Translations under genes and position numbers: made by a program | NCBI GenBank assembly: GCA_023412275.1 | Contig: JAEYNY010000183.1 | Location: 5,780 to 69,779, forward strand | Source of the DNA: Bacillota bacterium | GTDB lineage: Bacteria; Bacillota; Clostridia; Acetivibrionales; DSM-1351 | Reading direction: 5' to 3' | DNA: 64,000 nucleotides | Notes under the pieces: model-generated | Databases searched by the model: none | What the model was told of the DNA's origin: nothing | The model's input: the letters and a program-made list of their open reading frames with translations, nothing else | Shown: positions 1 to 8,464 of the stretch, in pieces | Numbering within the stretch: position 1 is the first letter of the stretch | Layout of the letters: every line of letters begins with the position of its first letter

Positions 1-3000
1 ACGAGGAAGCAACCCGCAAAGCAATAACCCAAGATGGCTGGCTCAATACAGGGGATTTGGGCTTTATGAGAGACGGAAGGCTTGTTATAACAGGACGTGC
101 TAAAGATGTAATCTTTGTAAAGGGACAAAACTACTATTCCCATGATATTGAGCGTATTGCACAGGAAGCTGAGGGGATTGACTTAGGAAAGATTGTTGCG
201 GTGGGAGCATTCAATGAAAAAATAAAGTCTGACGAACTGATACTCTTTGTTCTGTTTAAAATGAAAGCAGACAAATTTACAGGAACTGTACGTATTCTCA
301 AAAAATTAATCAGTGAGAGAATGGGAATAGAGGTGTCACAGGTAATTCCAATAAAGAGTATTCCCAAAACTACCAGCGGAAAAGTACAACGTTACAAGCT
401 GCGTGAAAGCTATATTAATGGCGAGTTTGATACCATAAAGAACGAAATAGAATTTTTGCTTAAATCGGAAGCAGAAAGCAGACCGATTGACTTACCTCAA
501 AATGAAATACAGGCCAAATTAGTAAGAATTTGGCAAGAAGTACTGGGTGTAAATAAAATAGGCATAAAGGATAATTTTTTTGAATTGGGTGGAGATTCTT
601 TGAAGATTACTCAAACGATTTCCCGCATAAGAGAAGAGTTCGGAGCAGAACTTGAACAAACACTTTTGTTTGAAAACCCTGTACTTGATGTCCTGGCTGA
701 AATCGTTGAAAAATCAGATAAAATAGCTGATGATGAAAATAGAATACAGCGTTTACAGGAGAAAGGTGCTCTACCCCTTTCATATGCTCAGCAGAGGATA
801 TGGTTTCTTGACCGACTAAACGAAAACAGCTCCCAATACATGTTATATTCAGGCCTTAATATAAAGGGAACCCTGAATTATGATGTGCTGTTAAAGAGCT
901 TCAATACAATTATAGAAAGACATGAGAGCTTAAGAACCTCCTTTTTTGAAGAGGATGGACTACCTGTGCAAACAATAGTGGACGGGGTCGGCATAGAGCT
1001 GCCTTTTATTAGCCTTGTAGAAAAACCATTAGAGAACAGAAGACAAGAAGCTATGGTTCTTGCAAAAGAGGAAATAAGCTATCCGTTTGACTTAAGTAAA
1101 GCGCCCCTTATAAGAGGGAAATTGCTTCAAATTGAAAAAGACGAATATATTCTGATTCTGGCAGCTCACCATATTGTATTTGACGGATGGTCTTTCAAGA
1201 TACTGCTGAAAGAATTGGAGATTTTATATAATTCCTATTTGCAAAATGAAAATTATGTTTTGCCTGAACTAAAAATCTCATATTCTGACTATGCTTGTTG
1301 GCAAATAGACAGATACAAGGAAAATAGCATACAGAAGCAGCTTGTTTATTGGAAGGAGAAGTTAGGGGGGAAGCTCCCGGTACTGGAATTGCCTTTTTCA
1401 AAGCAAAGGCCTACAGTACAAACCTATAAAGGCTCCAACTTCCGTTGCAGCCTTTCAGATGAGTTGTCTCGAAAACTAAAAAAAGGTGCGGAACAAGAAG
1501 GTGCCACACTTTATATGATTCTACTTGCAGCCTTTAAGGTCTTACTTTTTAAATATACAGGACAAGAAGACATAATCATCGGTTCACCTGTTGCAAACAG
1601 AAACCGTTCAGAGCTGGAACCATTGATAGGGTTCTTTACAAACAATCTGGTCATTAGGACAGCTTTCAACGGAAATAGTAGCTTTCGTGAGCTTTTGAGG
1701 AATGTAAGAAATGTCACCCTTGAAGCATACTCTAATCAGGATGTTCCTTTTGAAAAAATAGTTGAAGAACTTAATCTGGAACGCGATATGAGTCGCAATC
1801 CCCTTTTTCAGATGTTTTTCAGCCTCCAGGATACTCCTGTACGGTCAGCAAGTCTGTCCGGCATGAGTATTTCAAGTATTGACATAGAGGGTGACACAGC
1901 GAGGTTTGACCTTTCTGTCGATATAAACGACAGTGGGTCGGGACTGGAAGTAAACTTTGAATTTAATACAGACTTATTTGATGAAGACAGTATAAAAAGA
2001 ATGGCAGGACATTACACCTATTTATTGGAGAATTTAACTGCAAATTTTGAAACACAAATCAAAAAGTTTGATATTTTAAGTTCGGAGGAGAGTAAAACCT
2101 TACTGGAAGGCTGGAACAATACCCGCGTGGATTTTGAAAGTGATTTGTGGATACGACTTTTTGAGAACAAGGTGTCAAATAACCCCCGTGCCATCGCCGT
2201 AGTAAAGGGAGACAGACAGCTTTCATACGGCGACCTTGACACAAGAGCCAACCAGCTTGCTAATTATCTTGTATCTCTGGGAGTCGGCCCTGAAACCATA
2301 GTAGGTATATATATGGAGCGTTCCATAGATATGCTTACGGCTTTAGTAGGTGTCCACAAGTCAGGTGGAGCATACCTTCCTATGGACCCCGTTTTTCCAA
2401 AGGACAGGCTGGAGTTTATGCTGGATAATGCACAGGTTCCTATCATTTTAACTGACTCTATAATCAAGGATACACTGCCTTTAAACAAAGCGAAAATTAT
2501 CTGCATCAGTGAACAATGGAAGGAAATATCGGAACAAAGCACTGAAAAACCTGAAAACAGAGCGACATTGGATAATCTGGCATATGTAATATATACTTCA
2601 GGCTCCACTGGAAATCCCAAGGGTGTGCAGATTGAACACCGAGCATTAACAAACTTCTTACTCTCAATGGGTACAAGTACAAATATATGTGAGAAGGACA
2701 GACTTTTGGCTGTAACTACTCTTTCATTTGACATTGCAGGACTTGAAATGCTGCTGCCATTAGTAACAGGCGCCTCAGTTGTAATCGCAGGAAGAGATGA
2801 AGTAATAGACGGAGAAAAACTCATTTCTCTTATGGACAAGCATAATATTTCTATTATGCAGGCAACTCCTGCCACATGGCGAATGCTAGTAGAGGCACAT
2901 TGGCAGGGCAGCAGCAAGCTCAAAATACTCTGCGGAGGAGAAGCACTGCCAAGAGATTTGGCAAATGAGCTTATGGACAGATGTTCATGTATGTGGAATG

Positions 3001-4835
3001 TTTATGGGCCTACTGAGACTACAATATGGTCTACCATGATGCGCATGGATTCAAATGTAGGCCCGGTATCCATAGGAAAGCCAATTTCGAATACAACGGT
3101 ATATATACTCGATAATGAAATGAAGCCAACTCCAGTAGGGGTTCCGGGAGAACTATACATAGGTGGGGCGGGCCTTGCAAGGGGATATTTAAAACTTCCG
3201 GAGTTGACCCGGGAAAAATTTATTTCCAACCCATTCAGCAGCCAAGAAGGTTCCAAACTATATAAAACAGGAGATATTGTCAGGTTTATGCCTGATGGAA
3301 ATATAGAATTTGTAGGTCGTGGGGATCATCAGGTCAAAATACGAGGCTTCCGAATTGAATTAGGTGAGATAGAGACACTTTTAAACAAAAATCCACTGAT
3401 AAGTCAGAGTGTAGTTGTATGCAAAGAAATATTCACGGGAGAAAAAGCCCTTATAGCCTATGTAATCCCAAAAACCAAGGAAACAGATACAGTTAGTTTA
3501 AGGGCTTACCTCCGTGAGAGCTTGCCTGATTATATGATACCCTCGTATTTTGTAAAGCTGGATTCCTTCCCAATGACACCAAACAATAAAATAGACAGAA
3601 AAGCTTTGCCAATACCTGAAAAATCAGCCTATGGAGCTAACTCACACATGATACAGCCGTCAAATGAGGTACAAAAAACGGTAGCAGATATCTGGAAAGA
3701 GGTTCTTGGAAGGGAAACTATAGGACTCAATGAAAACTTCTTTGATTTGGGAGGTCATTCACTCCTTTTGGCAAAAGTACGCAGCAAAATATCTAAAACA
3801 ATGAATATAGATTTGCAGGTTATGGATTTGTTCAAATATCCTACAGTCAATACATTGTCAGAATATCTTGAACAAAGGTTGGGCAAAAAAATAGCGGTTA
3901 TAGACAATAAAAAAAGTATGACAAAAACGACTTCTTCACAAAGTAATGATATAGCAGTAATAGGTATGAGTGCAAGAGTACCCGGTGCAAAGAGTATTGA
4001 TGAGTTTTGGTCAAATCTCTGTCAGGGAAAGGAATCAATAACCCGTTTCAGTGACCAAGAAATAATAGCAGAAGGTATAGCCCCCGAACTGTTAAAAAAG
4101 CCGGAATATGTGAAGGCTTGGGGTGTTTTAGAGGATGCTGACAAATTTGATGCACAGTTCTTCGGTTTTAATCCAAGGGAAGCGGAAATACTTGACCCGC
4201 AGCAGAGAATATTCCTTGAAGAAGCATGGAAGGCACTGGAGGACGCAGGCTGTGACTCCGAAAGATTCAGCGGTGCAATAGGAACCTTTGCAAGCGTCGG
4301 TATGAATACATATATAAAAAATCTTACAGAAGACAATGAAATTGGAAATGTTGCAAATAATTATCAGATAATGATAAATAACGATAAGGACTTTCTCGCC
4401 ACCAGAGTAGCTTATAAACTAAATCTGGAAGGCCCCGGATTAACTGTTCAGACAGCTTGCTCATCCTCAATGGTTGCAGTACATCTTGCTTGCAGGAGTC
4501 TTTTGAATAAAGAATGTGATATGGCTCTGGCAGGTGGTGTAAGTATAAGGCTTCCTCAAAAAACAGGTTATATGTATCAGGAAGGAATGATACTGTCACC
4601 GGATGGACATTGCAGAGCCTTTGACGAAAAAGCAAAAGGAACAGTAGGTGGAAACGGTGCCGGAGTAGTTGTTCTAAAAAGGCTGGAGGAAGCCATAGAA
4701 CAAGGGGATAACATCTGTGCAGTAATAAAGGCAACTGCGGTCAATAACGACGGGTCCTTGAAAGTAGGTTACACTGCACCAAGAATTGAAGGGGAAGCGG
4801 GAGTTATTGCAAGGCACAGGAACTTGCAGGAGTAA
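1..4835 (+). CDS. Hybrid NRPS/PKS: acyl-ligase end - PCP - C - A(Gly) - PCP - KS (N-terminal part); 5' truncated by window, frameshifted at 3' end
   Basis: The reading frame is open from base 3, so the true start lies outside the window; a TTG at 57 is only an internal codon. Residues are counted from that codon. Residues 1-130 are the end of an adenylate-forming domain (TGDLG just before, then GRAKDVIFV and PKTTSGKVQR), closest in style to acyl-AMP ligase loading domains. A PCP follows with its phosphopantetheine Ser at 181 (GGDS). A condensation domain spans about 240-680 with HHIVFDG at 371. An adenylation domain spans about 700-1210 with YTSGSTG near 846. Its ten specificity residues read DILQLGVIWK, very close to known glycine codes. 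A second PCP has Ser 1235 (GGHS). A ketosynthase begins near 1300 with nucleophile Cys 1468 (TACSSS). The frame then stops at 4835, before the two catalytic histidines, which continue in another frame downstream. Domain calls are firm; the substrate is inferred. Confidence 0.9.
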   Translation, partial: EEATRKAITQDGWLNTGDLGFMRDGRLVITGRAKDVIFVKGQNYYSHDIERIAQEAEGIDLGKIVAVGAFNEKIKSDELILFVLFKMKADKFTGTVRILKKLISERMGIEVSQVIPIKSIPKTTSGKVQRYKLRESYINGEFDTIKNEIEFLLKSEAESRPIDLPQNEIQAKLVRIWQEVLGVNKIGIKDNFFELGGDSLKITQTISRIREEFGAELEQTLLFENPVLDVLAEIVEKSDKIADDENRIQRLQEKGALPLSYAQQRIWFLDRLNENSSQYMLYSGLNIKGTLNYDVLLKSFNTIIERHESLRTSFFEEDGLPVQTIVDGVGIELPFISLVEKPLENRRQEAMVLAKEEISYPFDLSKAPLIRGKLLQIEKDEYILILAAHHIVFDGWSFKILLKELEILYNSYLQNENYVLPELKISYSDYACWQIDRYKENSIQKQLVYWKEKLGGKLPVLELPFSKQRPTVQTYKGSNFRCSLSDELSRKLKKGAEQEGATLYMILLAAFKVLLFKYTGQEDIIIGSPVANRNRSELEPLIGFFTNNLVIRTAFNGNSSFRELLRNVRNVTLEAYSNQDVPFEKIVEELNLERDMSRNPLFQMFFSLQDTPVRSASLSGMSISSIDIEGDTARFDLSVDINDSGSGLEVNFEFNTDLFDEDSIKRMAGHYTYLLENLTANFETQIKKFDILSSEESKTLLEGWNNTRVDFESDLWIRLFENKVSNNPRAIAVVKGDRQLSYGDLDTRANQLANYLVSLGVGPETIVGIYMERSIDMLTALVGVHKSGGAYLPMDPVFPKDRLEFMLDNAQVPIILTDSIIKDTLPLNKAKIICISEQWKEISEQSTEKPENRATLDNLAYVIYTSGSTGNPKGVQIEHRALTNFLLSMGTSTNICEKDRLLAVTTLSFDIAGLEMLLPLVTGASVVIAGRDEVIDGEKLISLMDKHNISIMQATPATWRMLVEAHWQGSSKLKILCGGEALPRDLANELMDRCSCMWNVYGPTETTIWSTMMRMDSNVGPVSIGKPISNTTVYILDNEMKPTPVGVPGELYIGGAGLARGYLKLPELTREKFISNPFSSQEGSKLYKTGDIVRFMPDGNIEFVGRGDHQVKIRGFRIELGEIETLLNKNPLISQSVVVCKEIFTGEKALIAYVIPKTKETDTVSLRAYLRESLPDYMIPSYFVKLDSFPMTPNNKIDRKALPIPEKSAYGANSHMIQPSNEVQKTVADIWKEVLGRETIGLNENFFDLGGHSLLLAKVRSKISKTMNIDLQVMDLFKYPTVNTLSEYLEQRLGKKIAVIDNKKSMTKTTSSQSNDIAVIGMSARVPGAKSIDEFWSNLCQGKESITRFSDQEIIAEGIAPELLKKPEYVKAWGVLEDADKFDAQFFGFNPREAEILDPQQRIFLEEAWKALEDAGCDSERFSGAIGTFASVGMNTYIKNLTEDNEIGNVANNYQIMINNDKDFLATRVAYKLNLEGPGLTVQTACSSSMVAVHLACRSLLNKECDMALAGGVSIRLPQKTGYMYQEGMILSPDGHCRAFDEKAKGTVGGNGAGVVVLKRLEEAIEQGDNICAVIKATAVNNDGSLKVGYTAPRIEGEAGVIARHRNLQE

Positions 4836-4882
4836 GTCCCGAAACCATTACATATATTGAAGCTCACGGAACTGGGACACCA
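4808..4882 (+). other. Frameshift junction inside ketosynthase domain
   Basis: In the frame ending at 4835 the KS reads GVIARHRNLQE then stops. From about 4812 the next frame reads AQELAGVSPETITYIEAHGTGT and runs without a break into the following open frame. Adding one base in the GCAAGGCA stretch at 4809-4816 (for example GCAAAGGCA) restores the expected VIAKAQELAGV. Either the base was lost in this genome or it is a sequencing error at a short A run. The KS Cys is upstream of the junction and both His are downstream, so neither half alone can be a working ketosynthase. Confidence 0.9.
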
Positions 4883-7800
4883 ATGGGAGACCCTATTGAA
4901 ATAGAAGCACTGGAAAAGGTGTTCAGTGAAAATACTGACAAGAAAAAGTATTGTGCAGTTGGTTCGGTCAAAACAAATATAGGTCACCTGGATGCAGCAT
5001 CAGGGGTAATAGGCCTTATAAAAACAGTTCTTGCAATTAAGAACGGGAAAATACCACCAAGTCTCAATTTTGATAAACCTAATCCTAAGTGTAATTTTGA
5101 AAACGGACATTTCTATGTAAACGCAAAACTCTCCGAATGGAAAACTGATGGGATGCCTCGAAGAGCAGGGGTAAGCTCATTTGGAATCGGAGGTACAAAT
5201 GCACATGCAGTTCTGGAAGAAGCACCGGTAAAAAGAAAAGTAACTTCTGAAAATGCAAGGCATTTATTGATATTTTCAGCTAAAACCCCAAGTGCATTAA
5301 AGAGCATGACTTCAAACTTTGCATTACATTTAAAAGAAAATCCTGTCATAGATATGAACGATGTGTCATACACATTGAAGCTTGGACGCAGAGAGTTTGA
5401 GTACAGGTGCTTTATTGTTTGCAATACAAGAGAAGAGGCAATAGAAGCAATAGAAAAAGATAATTTGATATATGAAAACACTGTGAAAAGTGACAAGAGC
5501 TATACTGCGACAAGCTTAAAGGAATACACAGAAGAAGAATTAGGGATTTTCTGGCTGCAGGGTGAAAAAATAGATTGGATTAGCTTATATGAAGGACAGG
5601 TTAGACACAAGATTAATCTTCCGGCATATCCCTTTGAAGGACAATCTTTCTGGGCAAAATCCAAAAAAGCTGGCAGGAAGGATATTAATGATTATTTTTA
5701 CACACCGTTTTGGAAACAGACAGTTTACAATATTCCATCAGAGCTGACACTGCCTGAAAATAAGAAAACCATACTAGTATTGGCTAAAGAAAGTAACTTT
5801 GAAAATAAATTTGTACAGCTTTTAAAAGAATCAGGGGCCAATGTCATTGAGGCTAATCCAAAACAGCAGCAGGACTATGATACATTGCTATCAGAAATGA
5901 AAAATCAAGGCAACGTACCGGACAGAATTATTAATATGCTTGGCATTTCAAATGAAAACCGAGGCAAGGGCCTTTTCTACAGTATGCTGTTCCTTGCAAA
6001 AGCATTGGGAAAGCAGGAGTTAAAAAAAGAAATAACTACTATTGTTCTCACAAACGGTATGCAAAAGATATTCGGCGAATCCGTGCTGTATCCTGAAAAA
6101 GCTTTGGTACTGGGCCCTTGTAGAGTAATTCCGAGAGAATATGAAAATATCAAGTGCAGAAGCGTGGATTTTATGCTTTGTGAAGAGGGCAGTCCATCTG
6201 AAAGTGAGCTGTTGGAACAACTTTTATATGAAGTTTATAGTGATTCGGAAGACACCACGGTAGCGTACAGAGGAGAAAGCCGCTTAATTCAAAGCTTTGA
6301 CAAAATGGAAAGTCAAGATACACAAAAGCCTGTACTTCAGATAAAAAATAAAGGAACTTATATCATAACAGGCGGATTGGGTGGAATCGGACTGGTTCTG
6401 GCAGAATACCTTGCCGAGAAGGAAAAAGTAAATCTTGTCCTTGTGGGACGATCTTCATTCCCTGAAACGGATAAGTGGGATGAATGGTTAGATAATAAGG
6501 GAAGTACTGACAAAATTTCCATAAAAATAAGAACTTTAAAGAATATAAGAGAACTTGGGTCAGAAATTCTCATTTGCCGTGGAAATGTAGACAATATGGA
6601 AGAAATGACAAGAGTACTCCAGCAGGTTCAGGATCACTTTGGCAAAATCCACGGAGTAATTCATGCAGCCGGAAATCCCGGGGGAGGCATGATTCAGATA
6701 AAGGAAGAAAGCTTTGTTGAAAATGTATTTTCACCAAAGGTCACCGGGACACAAGTGTTATATGAAGTATTAAAGGACTGCAAGCCGGACTTCTTTATTA
6801 TGAGTTCATCTCTTAACTCCATAACAGGAGGTTTCGGACAAGCAGACTACAGTGCCGCGAATAATTTCATGGACGCATTTGCAACTGCCCATGATTCAAG
6901 ACATGGAACACGCTTTGTATCAATAAACTGGGATAGATGGCCCGGAATAGGTATGGCCACAGGCAATAAAAAATCTATTCATCCGTTGCTGGATAGAAAA
7001 ATCTCCGAATCCCCGGATCAAGTGGTATATTTATCACGGTTTAATCCTAAAAAGGACTGGGTGTTGAGTGAACACCTTGTAATGGGAATCCCTACAATAG
7101 CGGGGACTACATATATTGAAATGGCTAGAGCTGCTTTTGCAGATATTAATGGAGATAAACCTGTTGAATTTTCAGATGTGACCTTTTTAACTCCAATGGC
7201 GGTAAGGGAGAATGAAGAACAGGACGTTTTGACAATATTGAAAAGAAACGGTGGACATTATGAATTCAAAATATTTAGCAGACTCAATTCAAATGTGGAA
7301 GAAAACCCATGGAGAGAACATGCAAAGGGAAAAATTGCAGATGCAATTGAACCGGAATATAAACAGACTGATATTTCTGAATCAGCAGACATATTTAATG
7401 AAGAAAAATTTGATTACATTAAAAAAGATATTAAAGAATTTATAACTTTCGGGAGCAGGTGGAAGACACTGAAAAGGCTTGGATTCCACGGTACAAAAGG
7501 ATTTGCAGAGATAGAACTGGCCCCGGAATTTATAGATGATTTAAAGCACTTTAATATACATCCTTCTCTTTTGGATGTTGCTACCGGTTCGGTAAGGCTG
7601 GCATCCAAAAGAAATTTTCTTCCTGTTTCATACGAGAAGATAATTGTAAAACAAAGACTGCCTGAAAAAATTTATGCAAATATAACATTCAGAGACGGAT
7701 ACGATGCACCCAATGAAATAATAACCTGTGATATTGATGTATTGGATGAAAAAGGTGTTCAGCTCATTGAAATAAAGAATTTTTCCATGAGGCAAATTAC

Positions 7801-8464
7801 AGACGAGAATAGTGAAAACATTAAAAACAGAAACAGGAACTTAAATTCCTTTACCCAAGACACCAAAGTCTATAACAGCTTAATTAGCAGTTCAAATAAC
7901 GTCAATATTATGGATTCGGGACTGACGGTGGCAGAAGGCAGAAAGGTATTTGAAAAAATACTGTCAGGCCAGTATTTTAACAATCAGGTTATTGTATCAA
8001 TAAAAGAAATTAAAGAGGCTATTGCAAACGCAGGTTATATAAATAAAAAAGTCAACACTGTTGCTGAAAAGGACGAACAAAAAACATTACATCCAAGACC
8101 TGACCTTCCCAATGCCTATTCGCTACCTAAAAGCGAGGCTGAAAAAAGGCTTGTTCCTGTATGGCAAAACCTTCTTGGAATAGAGGGGGTAGGAATTCAC
8201 GATGAGTTTTTTGCACTGGGTGGAGATTCTCTTCTCTTGGTACAGCTACATACAAAAATAAAAGAAATATTTCCGACAGATTTAGCCGTTGTAGATTTAT
8301 ATAAATACAATACAATAGCACTTCTGGCCTCAAAGCTTGAGGGTGAAAATCAGAAGGAAGAAAAGCCAAGCTTTAAACGCATAAATGAAAGGGTCAGCAA
8401 ACAGCAGGAAAGATTGAAGCAAAAAAAACAAAGGATGATGATACAGAGGGGGGAGAATCATTAA
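4883..8464 (+). CDS. PKS module continuation: KS (C-terminal part) - no AT - KR - DH-like - ACP
   Basis: This frame continues the ketosynthase broken at about 4812. The first in-frame ATG is at 4883 but has no ribosome site, so this is best read as the 3' part of one gene with 1-4835. It carries the second KS His (NIGHLDAASG) and the end motif GGTNAHAVLEEAP. The post-KS linker then jumps straight to the post-AT linker (LPAYPFEGQSFW, about 245-255), so an AT domain is absent. A ketoreductase follows: TGGLGGIG near 494, the catalytic Ser in MSSSLN and Tyr in ADYSAAN near 655. About 715-980 is a dehydratase-like fold with EHLVMGIPTIAG and HPSLLDVATG. The expected Pro of HxxxGxxxxP is Ala and the DxxxQ/H glutamine/histidine is Gly, so activity is doubtful. 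The ACP Ser is near 1116 (GGDS). Its last codons overlap the next gene by 1 nt. Confidence 0.88.
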   Translation: MGDPIEIEALEKVFSENTDKKKYCAVGSVKTNIGHLDAASGVIGLIKTVLAIKNGKIPPSLNFDKPNPKCNFENGHFYVNAKLSEWKTDGMPRRAGVSSFGIGGTNAHAVLEEAPVKRKVTSENARHLLIFSAKTPSALKSMTSNFALHLKENPVIDMNDVSYTLKLGRREFEYRCFIVCNTREEAIEAIEKDNLIYENTVKSDKSYTATSLKEYTEEELGIFWLQGEKIDWISLYEGQVRHKINLPAYPFEGQSFWAKSKKAGRKDINDYFYTPFWKQTVYNIPSELTLPENKKTILVLAKESNFENKFVQLLKESGANVIEANPKQQQDYDTLLSEMKNQGNVPDRIINMLGISNENRGKGLFYSMLFLAKALGKQELKKEITTIVLTNGMQKIFGESVLYPEKALVLGPCRVIPREYENIKCRSVDFMLCEEGSPSESELLEQLLYEVYSDSEDTTVAYRGESRLIQSFDKMESQDTQKPVLQIKNKGTYIITGGLGGIGLVLAEYLAEKEKVNLVLVGRSSFPETDKWDEWLDNKGSTDKISIKIRTLKNIRELGSEILICRGNVDNMEEMTRVLQQVQDHFGKIHGVIHAAGNPGGGMIQIKEESFVENVFSPKVTGTQVLYEVLKDCKPDFFIMSSSLNSITGGFGQADYSAANNFMDAFATAHDSRHGTRFVSINWDRWPGIGMATGNKKSIHPLLDRKISESPDQVVYLSRFNPKKDWVLSEHLVMGIPTIAGTTYIEMARAAFADINGDKPVEFSDVTFLTPMAVRENEEQDVLTILKRNGGHYEFKIFSRLNSNVEENPWREHAKGKIADAIEPEYKQTDISESADIFNEEKFDYIKKDIKEFITFGSRWKTLKRLGFHGTKGFAEIELAPEFIDDLKHFNIHPSLLDVATGSVRLASKRNFLPVSYEKIIVKQRLPEKIYANITFRDGYDAPNEIITCDIDVLDEKGVQLIEIKNFSMRQITDENSENIKNRNRNLNSFTQDTKVYNSLISSSNNVNIMDSGLTVAEGRKVFEKILSGQYFNNQVIVSIKEIKEAIANAGYINKKVNTVAEKDEQKTLHPRPDLPNAYSLPKSEAEKRLVPVWQNLLGIEGVGIHDEFFALGGDSLLLVQLHTKIKEIFPTDLAVVDLYKYNTIALLASKLEGENQKEEKPSFKRINERVSKQQERLKQKKQRMMIQRGENH

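Noticed and set aside
2264..2923. Long minus-strand open frame (219 codons) inside the NRPS gene
   Set aside because: It is a shadow of the plus-strand adenylation domain with no recognisable protein sequence or ribosome site.
4883..4890. ATG 4883 as a true separate gene start
   Set aside because: No ribosome site, and it lies inside the KS sequence with conserved residues continuing upstream in the same frame.
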